From positions 1 through 6,451 of the forward strand of contig JAICRA010000095.1 in assembly GCA_025937615.1 (NCBI GenBank): a stretch of 6,451 nt of DNA, in the 5' to 3' direction. Under the pieces are notes generated by a model. The model saw nothing but the letters and a program-made list of their open reading frames with translations, was not told where the DNA came from and searched no databases. Origin of the DNA: Thermomicrobiales bacterium (GTDB taxonomy: Bacteria; Chloroflexota; Chloroflexia; Thermomicrobiales; UBA6265). Shown piece by piece: positions 1 through 5,225 of the stretch. The translations under genes were made by a program, and so were the position numbers. The first letter of the stretch is position 1; every line of letters begins with the position of its first letter.

Positions 1-281
1 AACGAATCGGTTCCCATCGGGTGTGCGGCGCTCGGTGGTTGCAAGATGCCGAAGTCATCGGCGTCGGGATGGTACGGCGCCAGCCAGGGACCGAATACGG
101 CGACCAGGGCCAGGACGATGATGATGACGGCGCCGACCTGCACCTTCCGCTCACTGCGGAGGCGGCGCATGAGGCGAACCCCGGTCGCCCTCTCTCGCCC
201 GGCGGTCAGCGCGCTCGCGGAGCCGAACGTGGTCTCGGCGCCAACCGAGACAGCGCTGAGCGTTTCTGTCGCCTTCGCCAT
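1..281 (-). CDS. dppC: DppC/OppC-type ABC transporter permease, N-terminal part (gene runs off the left edge)
   Basis: This is the second inner-membrane permease of a peptide/nickel-type ABC importer; it should pair with the DppB-type permease at 2171-3118. Only 93 codons plus two bases are inside the window, read from ATG 281-279. The predicted start is MAKATETLSAV. Residues 1-38 are a polar cytoplasmic extension, residues 39-47 are basic (RRLRSERKV), and residues about 49-64 form the first membrane segment (VGAVIIIVLALVAVFG). After it come PWLAPYHPDA and then AHPMGTDS at residues 86-93, which match the OppC N-terminal pattern '...LAPYDP...HPLGTDxxGRD' known from this family. A GGAGGG Shine-Dalgarno six bases before the ATG supports this start over the in-frame Met38. 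The gene starts 68 bases after the SBP2 stop. The frame stays open to the edge. The call as a DppC family member is firm; dipeptide specificity is not shown. Confidence 0.87.
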   Translation of the reverse strand, partial: MAKATETLSAVSVGAETTFGSASALTAGRERATGVRLMRRLRSERKVQVGAVIIIVLALVAVFGPWLAPYHPDADDFGILQPPSAAHPMGTDS

Positions 282-287
282 CCAGTT

Positions 288-293
288 CCCTCC
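288..293 (-). promoter_or_regulatory. Ribosome binding site of the DppC-type permease
   Basis: The minus strand reads GGAGGG followed by six bases (AACTGG) and ATG. It sets the start at 281 and argues against the downstream in-frame ATG at 170-168, which would remove the cytoplasmic N-terminal extension. Confidence 0.7.
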
Positions 294-299
294 GCATCA

Positions 300-329
300 C
301 CCCCTCGCCCGCCGCGGTGCGCGAGGGGG
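300..329 (-). repeat. Perfect 9-bp hairpin between SBP2 and the DppC-type gene
   Basis: CCCCCTCGC at 300-308 is the exact reverse complement of GCGAGGGGG at 321-329, with a 12-base GC-rich loop. It fills most of the 68-base gap between the SBP2 stop (350) and the permease start (281), and ends just before the permease Shine-Dalgarno. No T-run follows on either strand, so it does not look like an intrinsic terminator. A likely role, by analogy with hairpins after binding-protein genes in other importer operons, is to protect the upstream SBP2 message from 3' decay and so keep binding protein in excess over permease. That role is inferred. Confidence 0.65.
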
Positions 330-349
330 CATGGGGGGTGAGGGCCTTC

Positions 350-1984
350 CTATTGATCGAGCCAGATCTTCTCGTAGTACCGCTGCTCGGGGATCGGGAT
401 GTAGCCCTGGACGTAGTTCTGCCACGCCGCCAGGTCGTTGGCGTGGTAGGCGAAGGCGGCGGCCACGTCCCGCTGCAGCACGGATTGCAGCTCCTGGAAG
501 AGCCGGGCGCGCTCGGCCTGGTCCGAGGTCAGGCGCGTTGCTTCCAGCAGACTGTCCGCCTCCTCACTCTTGTAGCTGTAGGTATTCCACGGGCCTTCTG
601 AATAGAAGATGTTCCAGTGGCCATCGTCGGGGTCGGCGTCGACGACGCTGCCGTGGATGAACAGGTCGTAGTCGCCCGATTGCCAGCGCTCGCTGAACGC
701 CGCGGCCTGCTGGAAATCGACCTGGGGTTGCAGGCCGAGGTCCTCCAGGATGATGCGCAAGACCTCGGTCGGCCGCTGCCCGACCTCGTCCGAGGAGAGG
801 AAGACCGGTTCCAGCCCGATCAGCCCCGCCTCCTCGGCGAGGGTCCGAGCCTCCTCCATGTTGTAGCCCTGCGGGTTCTCGACCTCTTCCGGGGGCAGAT
901 AGGCCCAAGCGAAGGCCGGGGCGATGGCGCCAACCGCCCCGATCGCGCGGCCGAAGAACGCCTGGTCGACGAATTGCTGGCGGTCCATCGCCTTGGAAAC
1001 GGCCATGCGGGCGTTGATGTTATCCCATGGCGGGTTGGCCTGATTGAATACCACGCCGCGCCAGTTCGTGCTCGGTCCCTCGTAGACGGTGAAGTCCGGA
1101 TTGCTGGCGACCTGCTCGAAGAGCTGAGCTGGCACCGGGTCGATTAGATCGATATCGCCCGACTCCAGAGCGCTCACCGCGCTGGAGGGCTCGGGTACGA
1201 GCTGGATTTGGACCGAATCGACGTACGGCCGCCCGCCGTACCAACCCTCGAACGCGGTCATCTCTAGCCCACCGCCGACCTCAACGCTTTCCGGGATGAC
1301 CATGAAGGGTCCCGATCCGACGGGGGTGATCCCGAACTGCTCGTCGCCCATCTCCTCGACCGCGTCCCGTGGCACTGCTGTCAGGGCACGGCCGGGGCCG
1401 CGGCTGGCGGCGACGGCGAGGAACGGAGCAAACGGCGCGCTGAGGGTCAGCACCACCGTCTGGTCGTCCGGGGTTTCGAAGGAGTCGACCAATGCCAGTT
1501 TGTTGGCGTGCGGCGAGGCGAAGTCCGGGTTGGTGGTCCGCTCGTAGGTGTAGAGGAAGTCGGCGGATGATAGCGGGGCGCCGTTGTGGAAGGTCAGCCC
1601 CGGCCTCAGGTTGAAGACGTATTCCGTGCCGTCTTCGGAGACCTCCCACGTCTCGGCCAGATCCGGGATGAGCCCCAGTTCCTCGTCAAACTGGACGAGA
1701 CTGGAGAAGATGCTGGGCAGGATGGAGCCGGCCACCTGTCCCTGGGAGACGATCTGCGGGTCCAGGGTCACGATCTGGCTGAGCACGAAGGCCACGCGCA
1801 GCGTGCCGCCAGTTTTCGGCTCCTGGCGCATTGGCGCCCGCGCCGTACGAGCCAATGCCGTCGAGGCGTAGCGCGTTTCCATCTGCTGCGCGAAGCCGGC
1901 GGACCCGGTGGCGGCCGCGAGTTGCAAGAGGGTCCGTCGAGAAACGTGGGGTCCGCTCAGTTGCCGCCAGTCGATCTTGCTCAC
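350..1984 (-). CDS. Second family-5 extracellular substrate-binding protein (SBP2), Tat-exported
   Basis: This is a 544-residue binding protein of the SBP_bac_5 (DppA/OppA) family, which captures peptides or similar solutes outside the membrane and delivers them to DppB/DppC-type permeases. I place the start at GTG 1984-1982 (M-SKIDWRQLSG), because GGAGG lies eight bases upstream and because SBP1 begins the same way (MARIDWSVLSG). A TTG five codons earlier overlaps that Shine-Dalgarno. Residues 14-19 (VSRRTL) with the following alanine-rich stretch form a twin-arginine signal. There is no cysteine, so it is not a lipoprotein. The family signature is at about residues 109-149 (LAETWEVSEDG ... 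LTFHNGAPLSSADFLYTYERT). The C-terminal lobe carries DADPDDGHWN at about 449-458 and SEGPWNTYSY. Length is normal for the family. It is a paralog of SBP1 and sits between the two permease genes, which is unusual. Its ligand cannot be read from sequence. Confidence 0.94.
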   Translation of the reverse strand: MSKIDWRQLSGPHVSRRTLLQLAAATGSAGFAQQMETRYASTALARTARAPMRQEPKTGGTLRVAFVLSQIVTLDPQIVSQGQVAGSILPSIFSSLVQFDEELGLIPDLAETWEVSEDGTEYVFNLRPGLTFHNGAPLSSADFLYTYERTTNPDFASPHANKLALVDSFETPDDQTVVLTLSAPFAPFLAVAASRGPGRALTAVPRDAVEEMGDEQFGITPVGSGPFMVIPESVEVGGGLEMTAFEGWYGGRPYVDSVQIQLVPEPSSAVSALESGDIDLIDPVPAQLFEQVASNPDFTVYEGPSTNWRGVVFNQANPPWDNINARMAVSKAMDRQQFVDQAFFGRAIGAVGAIAPAFAWAYLPPEEVENPQGYNMEEARTLAEEAGLIGLEPVFLSSDEVGQRPTEVLRIILEDLGLQPQVDFQQAAAFSERWQSGDYDLFIHGSVVDADPDDGHWNIFYSEGPWNTYSYKSEEADSLLEATRLTSDQAERARLFQELQSVLQRDVAAAFAYHANDLAAWQNYVQGYIPIPEQRYYEKIWLDQ

Positions 1985-1992
1985 GAGGGGTT

Positions 1993-1997
1993 CCTCC
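1993..1997 (-). promoter_or_regulatory. Ribosome binding site that fixes the GTG start of SBP2
   Basis: The minus strand reads GGAGG, eight bases (AACCCCTC), then GTG AGC AAG. This spacing is near ideal for the GTG at 1984. The alternative TTG at 1999-1997 overlaps the GGAGG itself and would have no ribosome binding site of its own. The SBP1 N-terminus aligns with the GTG start. Confidence 0.75.
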
Positions 1998-2036
1998 AAT
2001 CTTTCGTTTTTGATCCGAGGGGCCTTCCCGGGGATC

Positions 2037-2124
2037 GTGTCATTCCGACGAAGGAGGAATCTCGGCTCTCAGGTGACATCGATTCTTTGGAGCCGAGATT
2101 CCTCGCTGACGCTCGGAACGACAC
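2037..2124 (-). repeat. Two-part long palindrome in the DppB-SBP2 gap, probably a dispersed palindromic repeat
   Basis: An inner stem pairs AGGAATCTCGGCTC (2055-2068) with its exact reverse complement (2090-2103), 14 bp around a 21-base loop. An outer stem pairs GTGTCATTCCGA (2037-2048) with TCGGAACGACAC (2113-2124), 11 of 12 positions. Between them is an asymmetric internal loop of 6 and 9 bases. The one mismatch (A2042 opposite C2119) becomes a U-G wobble in RNA made from the minus strand, so the fold is better in the operon transcript than in the opposite one. The element lies 47 bases after the DppB stop and about 40 bases before the SBP2 ribosome binding site. No T-run follows. I recall similar 'TCATTCCGA...GAGGAATCTCG' palindromes as multicopy elements in other bacterial genomes, but only one copy is in this window. 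Confidence 0.75.
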
Positions 2125-2170
2125 CGGGGCTTGGATGCTGTGCATTGAACGGCGCAGTGTGCGGCACCTC

Positions 2171-3118
2171 CTAGCCGTAGTGGATCCGTGGATCCAGGAA
2201 TGTGTAGACGATGTCGACGATCAGGTTTGCCAGGACGAAAATGACGGCGATGAGCAGGATGACGCCCTGCACGATCGGGTAGTCGCGGTCGAAGATAGCC
2301 CCGACGAGGATGCGGCCAATGCCGCGAATCGAAAAGACGGTCTCGACCACCACGGTCCCGCTCAGCAAGAGCGCCAGTTGGATTCCGATGACGGTCACGA
2401 CTGGGATGAGGGCGTTGCGCAGCGCGTGGCGCAGGATGACGGCCTGCTCTCGCACCCCCTTGGCGCGGGCAGTGCGTACGTAGTCGCTTCCGAGGACTTC
2501 CAGCAGTCCGGCGCGGACGAAGCGCATGAGAATGGCAGAGTACGCCGCGCCAATGGCCAGACTGGGCAGGATGAGGCGCTGCAGCCATGGCCAGAACCCG
2601 TCCTCGGTCAACTCCGAGTAGCCAATTGCGGGCAGCCATTGGAGATGGACGGCGAAGATGAGGATGAGGATGATGCCGAACCAGAAGCTCGGCATGCTCA
2701 CCCCCACGAAGGCGACGACGCTGGCGACATAGTCGAAGGCGCTGTTGCGCTTCAACGCGGCAATGATCCCGGCTGGCAGGGCGATGACCAGGGCAATGAT
2801 GAACGACAGCGTGGCCAGGCTCAGCGTTTTTGGCAATCCGCTCGCAATCGCTTCGGCCACGGTTTCGCCGGAAGCGATCGACCCGCCCAGGTCGCCGCGC
2901 AGCACGTTGCCCATCCAACGCACGTACTGCACGTGCAGCGGTTGATCGAGCCCGAGCTTGGTGCGCAGCGCCGCAGCGGCCTCCGGCGTGTACTCCGGCC
3001 CCAGCATCTGGATCACCGGGTCGCCGGGGATCATGCGCAACATGAAAAAGACCAGCGTCGCGCATCCCCAGATGATGAACAGGGCCTGGATAAGGCGGCG
3101 GATGATGTACTGGGTCAT
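2171..3118 (-). CDS. dppB: DppB/OppB-type ABC transporter permease
   Basis: This is a complete 315-residue inner-membrane permease of the binding-protein-dependent transport family, in the usual size range for DppB/OppB. It starts with MTQYIIRRLIQAL, the classic family N-terminus in which basic residues precede the first membrane segment (about 8-28). FFMLRMIPGDP at 24-34 and the periplasmic LGLDQPLHVQYVRW region at about 55-68 are also family hallmarks. Further membrane segments lie at roughly 98-120, 133-158, 183-203, 236-258 and 283-305. The EAA loop that contacts the ATPase is at about 212-239 (DYVRTARAKGV...RNALIP), and the protein ends FLDPRIHYG. The frame is open far upstream of the ATG, but that stretch overlaps SBP1 and has no permease character; GGAG six bases before ATG 3118 supports the chosen start. 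It lies 133 bases after SBP1 and 186 bases before SBP2. Membership is certain; substrate is not shown. Confidence 0.96.
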   Translation of the reverse strand: MTQYIIRRLIQALFIIWGCATLVFFMLRMIPGDPVIQMLGPEYTPEAAAALRTKLGLDQPLHVQYVRWMGNVLRGDLGGSIASGETVAEAIASGLPKTLSLATLSFIIALVIALPAGIIAALKRNSAFDYVASVVAFVGVSMPSFWFGIILILIFAVHLQWLPAIGYSELTEDGFWPWLQRLILPSLAIGAAYSAILMRFVRAGLLEVLGSDYVRTARAKGVREQAVILRHALRNALIPVVTVIGIQLALLLSGTVVVETVFSIRGIGRILVGAIFDRDYPIVQGVILLIAVIFVLANLIVDIVYTFLDPRIHYG

Positions 3119-3124
3119 GGGGCG

Positions 3125-3128
3125 CTCC
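3125..3128 (-). promoter_or_regulatory. Ribosome binding site of the DppB-type permease
   Basis: GGAG on the minus strand lies six bases before ATG 3118. It supports the short form of the permease over a reading that extends back into SBP1. Confidence 0.6.
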
Positions 3129-3136
3129 GCGCCGTG

Positions 3137-3247
3137 AGTCGAAAGTCGAAAGTCGTCAGTCGAAAGCAACGAGGGCGATCGGCCCAGGTCCGGTGGCCGA
3201 GTTGCGGAAACGACGTTCCTTTCGCCTTTCGACTCCCGACCTTCGAC
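3137..3247 (-). repeat. Two inverted arrays of 7-base units (AGTCGAA type) in the SBP1-DppB gap
   Basis: On the plus strand, 3137-3164 is four exact 7-base steps: AGTCGAA, AGTCGAA, AGTCGTC, AGTCGAA. Facing it, 3220-3247 read on the minus strand is again four 7-base steps: GTCGAAG, GTCGGGA, GTCGAAA, GGCGAAA. The arms are reverse complements of each other: GAGTCGAAAGTCGAAAG (3136-3152) pairs with 3219-3235 at 16 of 17 positions, and other registers shifted by seven also pair partly. The spacer of about 55 bases holds its own 6-bp hairpin (TCGGCC 3179-3184 with GGCCGA 3195-3200). The element fills nearly all of the 133-base gap. Its function is unknown; an mRNA-end stabiliser for SBP1 or a dispersed repeat are both possible. 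It is too short in period to be a CRISPR. Confidence 0.75.
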
Positions 3248-3251
3248 ACAA

Positions 3252-4889
3252 TCACCGGTCGAGCCACGCGTGCTCCATGTAGCGCATCTCGGGCACCGGG
3301 AGGTAGCCCTGGACATCGGTGTGGAAGCCGGTGATGTCGATGGTGTGGTGGAGGAATGCGTAGGAGACATCGGCTTGCAGCATGCTCTGGATCTCCTGGA
3401 AGAGGGCGGCGCGCTCCTCTTGATCACCGGTGGCGCGGGTCGCTTCCAGCAACTCGTCGACTTCCGGGTTGTTGTAGCTATGAGTGTTCCACGGACCTTC
3501 CGAGTGGAAGAAGTTCCAGTGGCCATCGTCGGGGTCGGCGTCGGCGACGCTGCCGTTGGTGACCCAGTCGAAGTCGCCGGCTAGCCAGCGCTCGTTCCAG
3601 GCTGCCGCCTGGAGTTGCTCGAATTGGACGTCGAGCCCGATCTCGCTGAGCTGGTTGCGGAGCACCTCTGCCACGCGCTGCGTGTCGGATGTGGCCATGA
3701 TGACCGGGGCCTGGCCGACGATGCCGGCGGATTCTGCCAGGGAGCGGGCTTCTTCCAAGTTGAAAGCTTGCGGGGTCTCGGTTTCTTCCGGTGGGATGTA
3801 AGCCCAGGCGAAGGCAGGGGCGATGGCCCCGATGCTGGGGTTCGACAGACCGAGGAACGCGGTGTCGATCAGTGCCTGCTGATCGATCGCCTTGGCGACG
3901 GCCATGCGCGCTTCGAGGGTGTCCCAGGGCGGGCGGGCATAGTTCATGGCCAACCCATTCCAGCTCGTGCCGGGGGTCTGGACGAGGGTGATGTCCGGGT
4001 TCTGCTCGAGTTGGGCCACGCCAATGGTGGGGACGATGTCGAGCATGTCGACGTCGCCAGCTTCCAGGGCGCTGATGCGGCTGGAGGGCTCGGCGATGAC
4101 CGTCACGTTGATGCCGTCGAGGTGCGGCCGGCCAGCGTACCAGTTCTCGAAAGCCACCAGCTCGAACCCGCTGCTGAGGTCGGCGGTCTCCGGGACGAGG
4201 GCGAAGGGGCCGCAGCCGACCGGGGCCTGGTCGTACTGCTCCTCGCCCAGCTCCTCGTAGGCGCGCTGTGGAATCGGGGTCAGGGCACGGCCCGGACCGC
4301 GGCTGGCAGCGACCGCCATGAAGGGGGCAAAGGGCGCGCTCAATGTGAAGGCGACGGTGAGGTCGTCCGGGGTGTCGACCGATTCGACCAGGGCCAGCTT
4401 GTTGGCGTGGGGGGAGGCGAAGTCGGGGTCGATGGTGCGCTCGTAGGTGTAGACGATATCAGCCGCCTGGAGGGGGTCGCCGTTGTGGAAGGTGAGGCCG
4501 TCGCGAAGGGTGAAGGTGTAGACGAGACCGTCCTCGCTGACGGTCCAGTTCTCGGCAAGGTCGGGGATCAAGCCCAGGGTTTCGTCGAATTGGACGAGGC
4601 TGGAGAAGAGGTTAGACACCAGTTCGCCGGCGACAATGCCGAGGTTGACCTTGGCTGGATCGAGGTTCGGGATCTGGCTGATACCGAACCCGAGATTGAG
4701 CGTGCCGCCTGCGACCGGCTCGCCCTGGGCGCGCCGCAGGTTCGTGATGCGCGCGGTGGGCATCGGGGCGGCGTCGACCGCGGCCAGGCGGCTTGCGTAG
4801 CCGAGCGCGCCGCTCGCGGCGGCGACGTCCATTAGGGTGCGGCGCGAAATGCGCGGTCCGCTCAAAACGCTCCAGTCGATCCGAGCCAT
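3252..4889 (-). CDS. First family-5 extracellular substrate-binding protein (SBP1), Tat-exported
   Basis: This is a complete 545-residue SBP_bac_5 (DppA/OppA-like) protein, the expected ligand-capturing partner of the permeases downstream. ATG 4889 is chosen because AGGAGG lies eight bases upstream and the protein then begins MARIDWSVLSG, as SBP2 does. The frame is open further upstream, but that part is proline/arginine-rich and without signal-peptide character. Residues 14-19 (ISRRTL) plus the alanine-rich stretch to about 42 form a twin-arginine signal; there is no cysteine near the cleavage region, so no lipid anchor is predicted. The family signature runs from about 111 to 151 (LAENWTVSEDG ... 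FHNGDPLQAADIVYTYERT). The only cysteine is Cys226 (VGCGPF), a serine in SBP2. Residues 94-204 align without gaps to SBP2 at 88 of 111 identical positions (hand count). It follows the hydrolase gene after a 336-base structured leader, so it may have its own promoter. Its ligand is unknown. Confidence 0.95.
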   Translation of the reverse strand: MARIDWSVLSGPRISRRTLMDVAAASGALGYASRLAAVDAAPMPTARITNLRRAQGEPVAGGTLNLGFGISQIPNLDPAKVNLGIVAGELVSNLFSSLVQFDETLGLIPDLAENWTVSEDGLVYTFTLRDGLTFHNGDPLQAADIVYTYERTIDPDFASPHANKLALVESVDTPDDLTVAFTLSAPFAPFMAVAASRGPGRALTPIPQRAYEELGEEQYDQAPVGCGPFALVPETADLSSGFELVAFENWYAGRPHLDGINVTVIAEPSSRISALEAGDVDMLDIVPTIGVAQLEQNPDITLVQTPGTSWNGLAMNYARPPWDTLEARMAVAKAIDQQALIDTAFLGLSNPSIGAIAPAFAWAYIPPEETETPQAFNLEEARSLAESAGIVGQAPVIMATSDTQRVAEVLRNQLSEIGLDVQFEQLQAAAWNERWLAGDFDWVTNGSVADADPDDGHWNFFHSEGPWNTHSYNNPEVDELLEATRATGDQEERAALFQEIQSMLQADVSYAFLHHTIDITGFHTDVQGYLPVPEMRYMEHAWLDR

Positions 4890-4897
4890 CGGGTGCT

Positions 4898-4903
4898 CCT
4901 CCT
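4898..4903 (-). promoter_or_regulatory. Strong ribosome binding site of SBP1
   Basis: A full AGGAGG on the minus strand lies eight bases before ATG 4889, the best Shine-Dalgarno match among the genes in the window. It decides the start of SBP1 and fits high expression of a binding protein. Confidence 0.75.
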
Positions 4904-4990
4904 GGGGTCTGCTCGCCGCGGCCGGGTCACGCCGGTGTGGCTCGCCGGGACGATGCGGGTGCTTGTCCAGTCCGTCCGATGTTCGACGCG

Positions 4991-5024
4991 ATCCCGCGGC
5001 TTCTCCGGCGAAGGTGCGCGGGAT
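4991..5024 (-). repeat. Hairpin in the SBP1 leader
   Basis: ATCCCGCG (4991-4998) and CGCGGGAT (5017-5024) form a perfect 8-bp stem. Inside it CTTC (5000-5003) pairs with GAAG (5010-5013) around a 6-base loop, separated by a small asymmetric internal loop (1 and 3 bases). It sits 102 bases before the SBP1 start and just downstream of the A/T-richer patch, so it would be near the 5' end of any SBP1-specific transcript. No alternative pairing partner was found that would make it a clear switch. Confidence 0.5.
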
Positions 5025-5110
5025 GCGGATACTGGGCTGTCGACTCCTCCTCTCGGGTATGAAACAGCAAAGCAACCGTGGCCGCTGCGTCCGCTCGGGC
5101 GGGGCGCGGG

Positions 5111-5127
5111 GCCGGAGCGAAGCCGGC
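5111..5127 (-). repeat. Small GC hairpin downstream of the hydrolase gene
   Basis: GCCGG (5111-5115) pairs with CCGGC (5123-5127) around a 7-base loop. In GC-rich DNA a 5-bp stem can arise by chance, so this is a weak call. It has no T-run. Confidence 0.3.
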
Positions 5128-5153
5128 TGTGGCCGCCCTGGATTGATCCCAGC

Positions 5154-5169
5154 GGGCGCTGAGGCGCCC
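5154..5169 (-). repeat. Tight 6-bp hairpin downstream of the hydrolase gene
   Basis: GGGCGC (5154-5159) pairs exactly with GCGCCC (5164-5169) around a 4-base loop. It lies 57 bases past the hydrolase stop. A 3' end or processing site for the hydrolase message is possible, but no T-run follows on the minus strand, so it is not a standard intrinsic terminator. The flanking ATCCTACC/GGTAGGAT sequence suggests it may be part of a dispersed repeat. Confidence 0.45.
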
Positions 5170-5225
5170 ATCCTACCAACAGTTGGGCGACCGGGCACAA
5201 TCGATCGACATAACCCCTAGACGTA

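Larger units (their letters stand above)
4890..5225 (-). other. Structured leader between the Ntn hydrolase and SBP1 genes, no gene seen
   Basis: I see no credible coding sequence in this 336-base gap. On the minus strand it holds, from the hydrolase stop onward, a hairpin at 5154-5169, a smaller hairpin at 5111-5127, an A/T-richer patch at about 5057-5076 (TTGCTTTGCTGTTTCATA), a hairpin at 4991-5024, and the strong SBP1 ribosome binding site. The A/T patch is the most likely promoter zone in an otherwise GC-rich stretch, but I could not fit a convincing -35/-10 pair with standard spacing, so no promoter is called. A near-dyad CACGCCGGTGTG at 4928-4939 is a weak operator candidate. The length of the gap makes separate initiation or processing ahead of SBP1 plausible. 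Confidence 0.5.

Noticed and set aside
2037..2124. Intrinsic terminator
   Set aside because: The stem is strong, but no T-run follows on either strand, and a same-strand gene with its own ribosome binding site lies close downstream.
2184..2196. Twin GGATCC sites near the end of the DppB-type gene
   Set aside because: They fall in codons of the conserved C-terminus (LDPRIHYG region) and have no other structure around them, so coincidence explains them.
3137..3247. CRISPR-like array
   Set aside because: The units are only 7 bases, contiguous and in two opposite orientations, with no spacers between them and no cas genes in the window.
1586..3334. A 582-codon open frame on the plus strand
   Set aside because: It runs antisense across the SBP2 N-terminus, a gap and the DppB-type gene. 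Its product is rich in Asp, Gln, Arg and His without any fold signature, as expected from the opposite strand of GC-rich genes.
3119..3526. N-terminal extension of the DppB-type permease by 136 residues
   Set aside because: The open frame continues upstream, but this part is the out-of-frame shadow of SBP1 plus the repeat-filled gap. The canonical permease N-terminus begins at 3118 with a ribosome binding site.
3615..4835. A 406-codon open frame on the plus strand
   Set aside because: It lies entirely antisense to SBP1, is low-complexity (Gly, Val, Asp, Glu) and lacks recognisable motifs. SBP1 has strong family features in the same DNA.
5045..5090. Sigma-70 type promoter for SBP1
   Set aside because: TTGCTT at 5075-5070 resembles a -35 box, but the base run 17 positions downstream is GAGGAG, not a -10 box, and CATACC is too close. 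No pair fits well enough to call.
4890..5198. N-terminal extension of SBP1 by 103 residues
   Set aside because: The frame is open, but the sequence is Pro/Arg-rich with no signal peptide. The ATG at 4889 has an AGGAGG and matches the SBP2 start; the extension would bury the Tat signal.
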